From: Pseudomonas fluorescens
Lineage (GTDB): Bacteria; Pseudomonadota; Gammaproteobacteria; Pseudomonadales; Pseudomonadaceae
Assembly (NCBI RefSeq): GCF_902497745.1
Contig: NZ_CABVHJ010000020.1
Coordinates: 62,001-126,000, forward strand
Direction of reading: 5' to 3'
Length of the DNA: 64,000 nt
The notes below the pieces were generated by a model, which worked only from the letters and a program-made list of their open reading frames with translations, was not told where the DNA came from and searched no databases. Below, piece after piece: positions 36,968 to 44,094 of the stretch. A program made the position numbers and the translations under genes. Position 1 is the stretch's first letter, and each line of letters starts with the position of its first letter.

Positions 36968-37663
36968 CTAGTCGATATTTACTGAGCGTAAATTTACGGA
37001 CATGTAGCCTTGTCTGGGACCATTGATGTCGTAAATTTTAAAGTATCCTGAGAGCAGAGCTACGTCACCTTTAAATTCAAGAGGTGTTTTTTCAGATTTC
37101 GATAGATGCACTAGGTATTCTGCGCCCCCAGAGTTAAAATCGTCCTCGTTATTTCTTACGGTAAATATGAATCTGCCGTATTCATCGTTATCTCGTCCTA
37201 CGTCTTCCGTCATTTCTTTAGGTAGAGTTATCGATAAATAGACTGTGTTATTTAATTGGCCAGCCATTGTATCGTTGAATTTTTCACCTAGCATTGGGTC
37301 TCCTCTCCAACCTGGAGAAGGCTGAAGAGAGAAGTCGAAGCTCGGAATATCAAGTTTTGTCTTTCCAGTATTTATAGTTACACTAACATCTCCTTGAATG
37401 TTAGAGAAATTTGGGCTGTTTGGCCCACTGGTTGACTGGGAAGCCGAGTTAATATTGCCTCCTGCGTTGTTAACGGACGAGTTGACTGAGAAATCCTGTT
37501 TCTGTCTCGAATTCTGCTGCTTATTTCTATTCATCACAAATAGCCCAGCTAGTGTCGATATAGACCCAGCAACGGCAAGGCTTGGCTCAAATCCAGGCTC
37601 CACAATGACCCAAGCAATTGATCCAAGTACTGAACACACTGCTAAAGCTTTTAGATAAATCAC
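36968..37663 (-). CDS. Two-TM protein with Asn/Ser/Gln-rich linker, unknown function
   Basis: 231 residues from a GTG at 37663 with AGGGTGAGG upstream. Two close N-terminal membrane helices (about 3-22 and 26-44) are followed by a basic stretch (NRNKQQNSRQK), an Asn/Ser/Gly/Gln-rich linker (about 60-95) and a soluble beta-rich domain with VYLSITLPKEM and AEYLVHLSKSEKTP. I do not recognise the family. The composition is AT-rich and the gene lies beside the EVE-like and deaminase genes, so it may belong to the same acquired module. Confidence 0.65.
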   Translation of the reverse strand: MIYLKALAVCSVLGSIAWVIVEPGFEPSLAVAGSISTLAGLFVMNRNKQQNSRQKQDFSVNSSVNNAGGNINSASQSTSGPNSPNFSNIQGDVSVTINTGKTKLDIPSFDFSLQPSPGWRGDPMLGEKFNDTMAGQLNNTVYLSITLPKEMTEDVGRDNDEYGRFIFTVRNNEDDFNSGGAEYLVHLSKSEKTPLEFKGDVALLSGYFKIYDINGPRQGYMSVNLRSVNID

Positions 37664-37914
37664 GGCCTCACCCTGATTAAATTAAAATAGGTTAAAAATT
37701 AATTATTATTTTTAACTTTTGTAGTTGTTGGCACCAGTTTTTCACGTGTAGCACCCTGAGCCAATGTGCAGGGTACTCGAAACGTGACATAAGTAGAAGA
37801 TCAGCGACAAGGTCTACTTTGAGCTTCGAAATCTGGTACTGCGCCTGTACCCCACGATGGTCAGCGGGTAAAGGGAACTACAGAAATAGGTAGTAGTAAA
37901 GGACGGAATGAGCC
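37664..37914. other. Spacer between the AT-rich module and the first DUF6124 leader
   Basis: 251 bp without a supported gene. The left part is AT-rich and holds the presumed promoter for the two-TM gene. Nothing else is recognisable. Confidence 0.4.
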
Positions 37915-38273
37915 CTCGATATACAGCAACGTTTAAAAAGACATCTCCCGACACTCTCCTAGGCTACACATCCTTGCGCCTTTGCCTACAGCTACGCCAG
38001 AATCCGCCGGCTTGTGCGCTTTTGGGTCGGATTCTATTGTGGTCCGGTCGCTGACGAATCAGCGATCGGGTTTGGTAGCCCGGCTTAGACTTGGCGCATA
38101 GCGTCACCCGATACAGCCTTTTTGGGGCTGTGTATTTATGGTGGCCATGCGCAGGGCGTCTTCGGGCGCGCCGGTTCTCCAAGTCACCGGTCTACCAACC
38201 TTCGTATGGCCACCACCCCTTCGTTTGGTAGCGAAAGATGATGGCTCCTTTTCTATGATTTGGAGATTCACTC
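37915..38273 (+). promoter_or_regulatory. Structured 5' leader of DUF6124 copy 1 (candidate RNA switch)
   Basis: The 5' ~115 nt are nearly identical to 40604-40720; the core differs but keeps pairings. H1: GTCGCTGA-CGAA-TCAGCGAT (38047-38066). W TTTGGTAGC (38071-38079) and X GACTTGG (38088-38094) pair with X' CCAAGTC (38179-38185) and W' CTACCAA (38192-38198). W recurs at 38224-38232 and X as GATTTGG at 38257-38263, touching the GGAG site (38262-38265), so X'W' can pair either way. Further stems: ACAGCC/GGCTGT (38113-38131), GCGTC-TTCG-GGCGC (38156-38169), GGTGGCCAT/ATGGCCACC (38140-38148 / 38206-38214). The RNA role is inference from the pairing pattern. Confidence 0.7.
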
Positions 38274-38633
38274 ATGATCAAACCAACACCCAACCCGCCC
38301 GAAACCGACTCGGTTTCCCCCTACGAATCCATCGACTCAAAAAAACTCCACGAAGCCGCCGACCGCGCGCTCGACCATTACCTCTGTCCACCCGGCTCCA
38401 CGCCGCCCCCACGTAAAAACCGTGGGATGTACGCCGTGACTGCGGACAATAAAAACGAAGAACTGCTGATCGATGCCAGTGAAACACTCGCTTCGGCTCA
38501 AACCATTGCGCAGAACGTTGCCAGTTTGTTGCCGGCGTCGCAGCGTCGGGCGTTGTTGGGGATTTCGCAGTTGATCATGCTCGGGGAGTTGGCTGTGAAT
38601 CGGGCGTTGGATAATTTGCAATTGCCGGAGTGA
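38274..38633 (+). CDS. DUF6124-family protein, copy 1
   Basis: 119 residues with GGAG eight bases before the ATG. Typical family features: Pro-rich start IKPTPNPPE, YESIDSKKLHEAADRALDHY, then PPPRKNRGMYAV and a helical tail (LIMLGELAVNRALDNLQL). The family is restricted to pseudomonads as far as I know and has no known function. About nine in ten residues equal copy 2 at 40966. It follows the structured leader. Confidence 0.82.
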   Translation: MIKPTPNPPETDSVSPYESIDSKKLHEAADRALDHYLCPPGSTPPPRKNRGMYAVTADNKNEELLIDASETLASAQTIAQNVASLLPASQRRALLGISQLIMLGELAVNRALDNLQLPE

Positions 38634-38680
38634 TGCGGGTGTCGGGATCATCTGGTGACTGATCAGGTGTTCATTCTGGC

Positions 38681-38760
38681 GCCTTCGCGAGCAGGCTCGC
38701 TCCCACAGGGTTTTATGCTGATTGCAGATGTTGTGTACGACGCTGGAGCCTGTGGGAGCA
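38681..38760. repeat. REP element (GCGAGC type), copy in unit 1
   Basis: GCCTTCGCGAGCAGGCTCGC with a partial inverted partner CTGTGGGAGCAG; the same arrangement recurs at 41373-41452 because the whole unit is duplicated. Confidence 0.75.
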
Positions 38761-38790
38761 GTTGATGATTACCGTGCCGTCTTCGTGTGG

Positions 38791-39180
38791 TTATTGAGGC
38801 GCTTCAGGACATTCGTGGGTCCATCGCGTCACCGTCATGTCATTGAATTGCTCGCCAATGGTATCGACGCGTAGGCAAGTTCCTTTCTTCGCGTAGTACA
38901 AGATGCAGCGCGAGCTATCAAACGAGCAGGTATCCAGTTCGAAGAACTTGTGTGCAGCCAGCTCCTTCTCCACGCCGCTGTATTCATAACCGTCGGTGGT
39001 GTGCATCCGCGTTGGCTTCCATCCTTGTGTGACGAGCTTGGACTTGGCCGCAGCCAAACGCTCTCCGACGACTATGCCTGCTGGCCCGCGCTTGTCGTTC
39101 GGCGCCTGTGAGCCATCGGCAAATGCTGCGCTGATACCCGTGCAATAAAGTGCGACAAGTACGAGGGTTGAAGCCTTCAT
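38791..39180 (-). CDS. Periplasmic immunity protein to the muramidase effector (candidate)
   Basis: 129 residues. A signal peptide (to about ISAAFA) marks it as periplasmic. The mature domain begins RGPAGIVVGERLAAAKSKL and has four Cys (DTCSFDSSRC, CLRV, HECPEAPQ) that could form disulfides. The ATG overlaps the muramidase stop as ATGA, so it is co-translated, as expected of an immunity gene that protects the peptidoglycan-facing side. A paralogue lies at 41483. Confidence 0.78.
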   Translation of the reverse strand: MKASTLVLVALYCTGISAAFADGSQAPNDKRGPAGIVVGERLAAAKSKLVTQGWKPTRMHTTDGYEYSGVEKELAAHKFFELDTCSFDSSRCILYYAKKGTCLRVDTIGEQFNDMTVTRWTHECPEAPQ

Positions 39181-39782
39181 TTGGTTGTTCCTCCAGCCGA
39201 TTTGTAGCTCGACAAAAATTCTGGATACTCGACGTAATGTTGCGGGGGATAGTGATTCTTTTTGCCGGGCCCTTCGGGAAGTGCCGCCCACCTTGTTGCT
39301 GCTTTCGGCATCGCGCCTGGAATGTCGCCGGCCTTGATCTTGTCGATCACACCCAGGGTGCGCAGCATGTCGACCGCGATAAGGTCTTGCGTATGAGGCG
39401 TAAAGTCGGTCAGCCCCATCTTTCCGCCATACTCGCGCCAAGTGGCAATGGTTATTTGATACAAGCCCGATGCCGTTGTAGATCCGCCGAAGCCGGCGCC
39501 CGGATGGGTCGACTCATCAGTGAACGTCCATTTTCCGGTCTGGAAGCCCTTTGCCCAGCCATATCCATATTTCGCGTGGTAGTCACCTCCTTCGGCTTTG
39601 GCAATGGCAGCCAAAAAGGCCTTCACGTTCGGATCCTTCAAATACTCCTCATTCTCCGCCCGTCTTATCTGTTTTTTAGCGTCCAGCGCTACAGTTTTTG
39701 GGGTGGTGTCTTTGACGGCCGTCACTTCTCGCGTGGCGACGGGAGACATCTTCCTGCCACTCTTGCTAATCACTTCAGCCAT
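39177..39782 (-). CDS. GH104-like muramidase, T6SS-type cargo effector
   Basis: 201 residues. After a ~45-residue lead the lysozyme-like domain shows VKAFLAAIAKAEGGDYHAKY with the probable catalytic Glu in AEGG, then TASGLYQITIATWREYGGKM and DLIAVDMLRTLGVIDK, similar to phage-type GH104 transglycosylases/muramidases. It starts 3 bp after the PAAR stop and shares a 4-bp overlap with the immunity gene. No signal peptide, consistent with delivery by a T6SS spike. Its C-terminal part is found again as a remnant at 41873. Confidence 0.82.
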   Translation of the reverse strand: MAEVISKSGRKMSPVATREVTAVKDTTPKTVALDAKKQIRRAENEEYLKDPNVKAFLAAIAKAEGGDYHAKYGYGWAKGFQTGKWTFTDESTHPGAGFGGSTTASGLYQITIATWREYGGKMGLTDFTPHTQDLIAVDMLRTLGVIDKIKAGDIPGAMPKAATRWAALPEGPGKKNHYPPQHYVEYPEFLSSYKSAGGTTK

Positions 39783-39785
39783 GCC

Positions 39786-40283
39786 TTAATCCTCAAGAAA
39801 CAGCTTGATGGTTTCAGGTAGGTGCGAACTCACTACGTGCGTGTAGCCCATTGGATCACTTACGCCGTGTTCCATGCTGCCGTCGGCGCGTTGAATGGCG
39901 TATTCAAAATTGGCTAACGGTTTGCCCGACTCCTGGTCAACCAGTCTGAACTTGTCACTGAAGTGCACCGGCATCGGCAGCAGACCGCTGAAAGGCGCTG
40001 ATACGACGGTGTCGCCAATGATGACCGTGCCGGATCCGCCGATAACCACGTTGCCGTGGCCACCGGTACTGTCTTTGGTCGCAGCGTTCAGCCCATTGAT
40101 GAAAACCGTAGCGCTGACGGCGCCCGTGATTGGGCTACCGCAGGCGGACTTGTCGGTCATTCGAGCGGCGGCAAGGCCGTCGAAATTCACATTGGGCGAG
40201 CCGCTGACAATAGGGTTTGTGCCATGCCCGGGGAGCGGGCAATTGGTGGGATCTGTCACTCGCGCAGCAGGTTTGCCACTCAT
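39786..40283 (-). CDS. PAAR-domain T6SS spike-tip protein
   Basis: 165 residues. The PAAR repeat domain (MSGKPAARVTDPTNCPLPGH, VSATVFINGLNAATKDS, GGHGNVVIGGSGTVIIGD; about 1-92) is followed by a ~70-residue extension (FRLVDQESGKPLANFEYAIQ) resembling the small beta domain used to hold or address toxins. RBS AAAGGAAC precedes the ATG. First gene of the effector operon PAAR - muramidase - immunity. No other T6SS genes are in the window. Confidence 0.88.
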   Translation of the reverse strand: MSGKPAARVTDPTNCPLPGHGTNPIVSGSPNVNFDGLAAARMTDKSACGSPITGAVSATVFINGLNAATKDSTGGHGNVVIGGSGTVIIGDTVVSAPFSGLLPMPVHFSDKFRLVDQESGKPLANFEYAIQRADGSMEHGVSDPMGYTHVVSSHLPETIKLFLED

Positions 40284-40603
40284 GAAATGTTCCTTTTCAA
40301 AGTTTCAGTTTTCCTTGACCGGAATGGAGTCGATATGGGGGCGGGGGATATCGGCTGCCAAAATAATGCGGGGGTGACCAGCGTGTACGCGAGAAGAATG
40401 GGCATGTCCTGGGAGGGGCGCATAAAGTTTTACTGTCCATGTAAATGTGCTGCGCGCAGCATGCCCGAGGCAGGCGGCGCGCTCAATATTTACTTACAAA
40501 TTATTGGTTGACTGTTGGGTGCGGTCGCAACGCGGGGGGCAAGCTCGGGTGATCTCTGGCAACACGTGACAGGATCGATTTTAGAAATCGGGATGCGATG
40601 AGG
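40284..40603. other. Intergenic region upstream of the PAAR operon
   Basis: 320 bp with no supported gene. It should carry the PAAR promoter. Nothing else stands out. Confidence 0.4.
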
Positions 40604-40965
40604 CTCGATAAACACCAACGTTTAAAAAGACATCTCCAGACACTCTCTCAGGCTACACACCCTTGCGCCTTTGCCTACAGCTACGCCAGAATCCGCCGGC
40701 TTGTGCGATTTGTACCTGGTCTTTATCGTCTACGTGTCGCTGGCAACCCAGCGACCGGGTTTAGCGACCTGACCAGGTATAATTACAACGACGCTCCAGT
40801 TTGTCGCAGACGTTTGCGACGACGATATGGTGGCTGTGCGTGGGAGACCTTCGGGTCTGCCGGGTCTTATACCTCTCGGTTCGCTAACCCGCGTACAGCT
40901 GCCACCCTTACTTGTTTAGCGACAGGTGTTGGTGGTTCCACCAGGTATAAATTTGGAGCTTCACC
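40604..40965 (+). promoter_or_regulatory. Structured 5' leader of DUF6124 copy 2 (candidate RNA switch)
   Basis: Same plan as the leader at 37915 with other words. H1: GTCGCTGG-CAAC-CCAGCGAC (40736-40755). W TTTAGCGA (40760-40767) and X AGGTATAA (40775-40782) pair with X' TTATACCT (40867-40874) and W' TCGCTAA (40881-40887). W returns at 40915-40922 and X at 40943-40950, five bases before GGAG (40955-40958). More stems: TACCTGGTC/GACCAGGTA (40713-40721 / 40771-40779), GTCGCA/TGCGAC (40803-40820), AGACC-TTCG-GGTCT (40845-40858), GGTGGC/GCCACC (40829-40834 / 40901-40906). A 123-codon frame runs through here but is broken in the other copy. Confidence 0.7.
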
Positions 40966-41325
40966 ATGATCAAACCAACACCCAACCCGCCCGAAACCGT
41001 CTCGGTTTCCCCCTACGAATCCATCGATTCCAAAAAACTCCACGAAGCCGCCGACCGCGCGCTCGACCATTACCTCTGTCCACCCGGTTCCACGCCGCCC
41101 CCACGTAAAAACCGTGGGATGTACGCCGTGACGGCGGACAACAAAACCGAAGAACTGCTGGTCGATGCCAGTGCAACACTTGCTTCGGCCAAAACCATCG
41201 CCCAGAACGTCTCCAGCCTGTTGCCGGCATCGCAGCGCCATGCGTTGGCGGGGATTGCGCAGTTGATCATGCTCGGGGAGCTGGCGGTGAATCGGGCGTT
41301 GGATAATTTGCAATTGCCGGAGTGA
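40966..41325 (+). CDS. DUF6124-family protein, copy 2
   Basis: 119 residues, same family and start context as 38274 with about ten substitutions (for example N to T in DNKTEELLVDAS). The ATG follows GGAG at 40955-40958. The coding part is much better conserved between copies than the leader core. Function unknown. Confidence 0.82.
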   Translation: MIKPTPNPPETVSVSPYESIDSKKLHEAADRALDHYLCPPGSTPPPRKNRGMYAVTADNKTEELLVDASATLASAKTIAQNVSSLLPASQRHALAGIAQLIMLGELAVNRALDNLQLPE

Positions 41326-41372
41326 TGCGGGTGCCGGGATCACCTGGTGATTGATCGGATGTTCATTCTGGC

Positions 41373-41452
41373 GCCTTCGCGAGCAGGCTCGCTCCCACAG
41401 GGTTTTATGCTGATGGCAGATGTTGTGTACGACGCTGACACCTGTGGGAGCA
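41373..41452. repeat. REP element (GCGAGC type), copy in unit 2
   Basis: Duplicate of 38681-38760 with only a few changes; part of the duplicated unit. Confidence 0.75.
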
Positions 41453-41482
41453 GTTGATTATTACCGTGCCGTTTTCGTGTGG

Positions 41483-41872
41483 TTATTGAGGCGCTTCAGG
41501 ACATTCGCGGGTCCATCGCGTCACCGTCATGTCATTGAATTGCTCTCCAATGATATCGACGCGTAGGCAAGTTCCTTTCTTCGTGTAGTACAAGATGCAG
41601 CGCGAGCTATCGAAAGAGCAGCTATCCAGTTCGAAGAACTTGCGTGTAGCCAGCTCCTTCTCCACGCCACTGTATTCATAGCCGTCGTTGGTATGCATCT
41701 GCGTCGGCTTCCAGCCTTGTTTGACTAGCTTGGATTTGGCCGCAGCCAAACGCTCACCGACGACGATGCCTGCTGGCCCGCGATTGTCGTTTGGCGCCTG
41801 TGAGTCATCGGCAAACGCTGCGCTGATACCCGTGTAATAAAGTGCGAAAAATACGAGGGTCGAGGCCTTCAA
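41483..41872 (-). CDS. Orphan periplasmic immunity protein (paralogue of 38791)
   Basis: 129 residues, about 87% equal to the protein at 38791 with the same Cys pattern (DSCSFDSSRC, CLRV). The start codon is TTG in place of ATG. Upstream, where the muramidase should be, only a 3' fragment remains, so this would be an immunity gene without its effector. It could protect against sister strains that still have the toxin. Confidence 0.75.
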   Translation of the reverse strand: MKASTLVFFALYYTGISAAFADDSQAPNDNRGPAGIVVGERLAAAKSKLVKQGWKPTQMHTNDGYEYSGVEKELATRKFFELDSCSFDSSRCILYYTKKGTCLRVDIIGEQFNDMTVTRWTRECPEAPQ

Positions 41873-42010
41873 TTACAGTTCCTATAGCCGATTTTAGCTC
41901 GACAAAAACTCCGGATCCTCGGTATGAGGTTGCGGAGGATGGTGATTCTTGGTGCCAGCCCTTCGGGACGTGCTGCCTCCCTTGTTGCTGCTTTCGGCCT
42001 AGCGCCGAGC
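41873..42010 (-). pseudogene. 3' remnant of a GH104-like muramidase gene
   Basis: The sequence aligns over about 135 bp with the 3' end of the muramidase gene (39181-39312; for example GCTCGACAAAAA, CCCTTCGGGA and CTTGTTGCTGCTTTCGGC are shared) but has indels and no open frame. It marks a former effector gene lost after duplication. Confidence 0.75.
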
Positions 42011-42042
42011 CTAGTGAAAGTGACCTGGGTTATTGCCTGCTT

Positions 42043-42516
42043 TTATTTAGTCGTTCCTGTGATTCTTCTTCCGGTGCAATGAAAGGCTGCCACCAGAAAA
42101 TCCTTGAGCGACCACGCCCAAAGACCCAGAAGCATGCAGATCACCAAAAAAGTGAAATATTGATGAAAGTCCGTACGGGGCATTTTTTGGCTGGTTATTC
42201 CAACCAGCCCGAGACTTATCAAGCTGACGCCAAAAAAACTCAGACATCGTAAGGCGAGATAGCAAAGGTCTCTGAAGTTGATCGTGGGTACCCAGCTTTT
42301 TGCAGATTCAGAAAATAAAGCCGACCACACCAGATGAAACAGACTTGCGTAGATAAAGCTCAGGCTTAGGCGTTCTGCTACATCAGCGCCGGAGCTCAGG
42401 AAAATTTGTGAATAGAAATGGTCGAGAAACACACCTACGGGACGCATGAGGTCGAGGAAAGGAAACAGAGCAACCCCACCTGCGAGATAAACGGCTAAAA
42501 AAGCGATGACTTTCAT
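42043..42516 (-). CDS. Polytopic membrane protein, possible immunity protein
   Basis: 157 residues with about four hydrophobic segments (FLAVYLAGGVALFPFLDL, FIYASLFHLVWSALF, LRCLSFFGVSLISLGLVGI, FTFLVICMLLGLWAWSL). Family not recognised. It takes the place that the PAAR gene has in unit 1 and is co-oriented with the orphan immunity gene. Small polytopic proteins near effector loci are often immunity proteins for membrane-active toxins; that is inference. Confidence 0.65.
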   Translation of the reverse strand: MKVIAFLAVYLAGGVALFPFLDLMRPVGVFLDHFYSQIFLSSGADVAERLSLSFIYASLFHLVWSALFSESAKSWVPTINFRDLCYLALRCLSFFGVSLISLGLVGITSQKMPRTDFHQYFTFLVICMLLGLWAWSLKDFLVAAFHCTGRRITGTTK

Positions 42517-42802
42517 CTCGCACTCCGTTGCTTTAGTTACCAGGTCGATTTCGTGTCAGATCGGTTTTTTGCGTTCTATGCATCAACCTCGGTATCGGCA
42601 TTGCCTGACTATTTTTTCAGCTATGTAAGTCAACAGCATAGTCATCCTGACCACTTCCGGTAACTCAGTCGCTGGACGTCAGAAGGGTAGAGGGCCAGAC
42701 AGAGGCGCGCGGTTTTCGGCGAGCGGCGGAGGTTGGGCATTTCGCTAGGGGTAAGCGGGGATAAGTGGACGGATCTACCTGGGAAGGCTGACGGAGTTCT
42801 GT

Positions 42803-42825
42803 CTCGATAAACACCAACGTTTAAA
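42803..42825. repeat. 23-bp direct repeat, third copy (unit boundary)
   Basis: CTCGATAAACACCAACGTTT plus AAA is identical to 40604-40626 and matches 37915-37937 at 21 of 23 positions. The three copies delimit the two duplicated units (2,689 and 2,199 bp). Confidence 0.8.
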
Positions 42826-42883
42826 CTTAAAGAGCTTGGCGATTATGGTTTTGGTGATTCTGGGACTTCGCGAGTAGAAGCGG

Positions 42884-42922
42884 CCCTCACCCCAGCCCTC
42901 TCCCGGAGGGAGAGGGGGCCGA
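42884..42922. repeat. GC-rich palindrome (CCCTCTCCC type)
   Basis: GCCCTCTCCC / GGGAGAGGG arms around a short loop; a related inverted element lies at 43073-43108 (CCCTCTCCCTTGGGAGAGGG). Pseudomonas intergenic repeat of a third type. Confidence 0.7.
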
Positions 42923-43093
42923 CCGAGATGTCTTGCGGGGTACGTCGACCTGGAAGACCTTGGTGATTATGGCTTTGGTGAAAGACCTTCGATTTGCTTT
43001 GTGAGCTTGGCCATTTTGGATTCAATGAATGGCTTTCAAGTCGGTGTAGCTCTCGAATATTCCCGAATCGGTTCCCTCTCCCTTGGGAGAGGG

Positions 43094-43480
43094 CTAGGGT
43101 GAGGGGCTTTCGGTTCGGGACATTAAAGTCTCAAGCCTGGCCAACGGCGGCGCATCCTGGTTGCGGTCAAATACCTGGATGCCAATCTTGAGTAAGCGGC
43201 CGTTTTCGGCTGCGCTGATCACCTGTTCGCAGCGCAGCAATAGCCGCCCCTGATCACATTCCTGCGCTTTCATACCCATCGGCAACCTGCCTTCCAGCCG
43301 CAACTCCGCCATCCGACTCTGCGCCGCAATCATCGCCACCGACCGATCCCGTAAAACCCCGCTGCTCTGCGTCATCAACCCCGCCACCCGCACAGCCGCC
43401 GACATCGCCACGGCAATAATCGCCAGCGCCACCAGCACCTCAATCAACGTGAAACCCGCTTCCCGCGAACGCGCACGCAT
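43094..43480 (-). CDS. hxcV: Type II secretion minor pseudopilin GspI-like (HxcV)
   Basis: 128 residues. Prepilin leader MRARSREAG|FTLIEVLVALAII with Glu5, then the GspI signature MIAAQSRMAELRLEGRLP. It diverges from hxcT. In the P. aeruginosa order it follows hxcP, from which the island now separates it. Confidence 0.88.
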   Translation of the reverse strand: MRARSREAGFTLIEVLVALAIIAVAMSAAVRVAGLMTQSSGVLRDRSVAMIAAQSRMAELRLEGRLPMGMKAQECDQGRLLLRCEQVISAAENGRLLKIGIQVFDRNQDAPPLARLETLMSRTESPSP

Positions 43481-43627
43481 AAACCGCCCAAAACCAAAAC
43501 CCAGCCCTCGACGCTAACCCGCGTCCTTGACCGCTTGACGACGAAAACACCCGAGGATTTTCAACATCACTGACATATCTTCTTGCAACACTGCGCGTCG
43601 AATCGAATCAAGCCAGGGAATGTCGAG

Positions 43628-44086
43628 ATGGATATCGCACCTTTCAAATCGCTTCAGCAACCGATGCGCACGCCGCGTGGGCAGCAGGGTTTTACCCTGA
43701 TCGAGATCATGGTGGTCGTGGTCATTCTGGGGATTTTGGCGGCGATGGTGGTGCCCAAGGTGCTCGACCGGCCGGATCAGGCGCGGGCGACGGCGGCGAA
43801 GCAGGATATTGGTGGGTTGATGCAGGCGTTGAAGTTGTATCGCCTTGATCACGGTACTTATCCGTCGATGAATCAGGGTTTGAAAGTCCTGGTTGAGCGG
43901 CCGGCGGATGCAAAGAACAGCAATTGGCGCTCGTACCTGGAGCGTTTGCCGAACGATCCGTGGGGGCGTCCTTATCAGTACCTCAACCCCGGCGCCAATG
44001 GCGAGATCGACATCTTTTCCCTCGGTGCCGATGGTCAGCCTGACGGCGACGGCGTGAATGCCGATATCGGTTCCTGGCAGTTGTAA
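43628..44086 (+). CDS. hxcT: Type II secretion major pseudopilin GspG-like (HxcT)
   Basis: 152 residues from the ATG at 43628 (AGGGA upstream); an ATG at 43664 would give a shorter, more usual leader but lacks a site. After ...RGQQG|FTLIEIMVVVVILGI comes the GspG body with YRLDHGTYPSMNQGL and the calcium-loop region DPWGRPYQYLNPGANGEIDI. It builds the pseudopilus. First gene of a plus-strand operon to hxcS. Confidence 0.9.
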   Translation: MDIAPFKSLQQPMRTPRGQQGFTLIEIMVVVVILGILAAMVVPKVLDRPDQARATAAKQDIGGLMQALKLYRLDHGTYPSMNQGLKVLVERPADAKNSNWRSYLERLPNDPWGRPYQYLNPGANGEIDIFSLGADGQPDGDGVNADIGSWQL

Positions 44087-44094
44087 GGCCGGCC

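Larger units (their letters stand above)
42517..43093. other. Intergenic region at the right end of the island
   Basis: 577 bp without a supported gene. It holds the third copy of the 23-bp repeat (42803-42825) and two related GC-rich palindromes of the CCCTCTCCC type at about 42884-42922 and 43073-43108. Confidence 0.5.

Noticed and set aside
38138-38416. 92-codon frame overlapping leader 1 and the DUF6124 start
   Set aside because: Runs through the structured leader and in another frame into DUF6124; no ribosome-binding site and not preserved in copy 2.
43570-43590. Possible Pho box upstream of hxcT (CTGACATATCTTCTTGCAA)
   Set aside because: First half-site fits, but the second is out of the 11-bp register and only partly matches.
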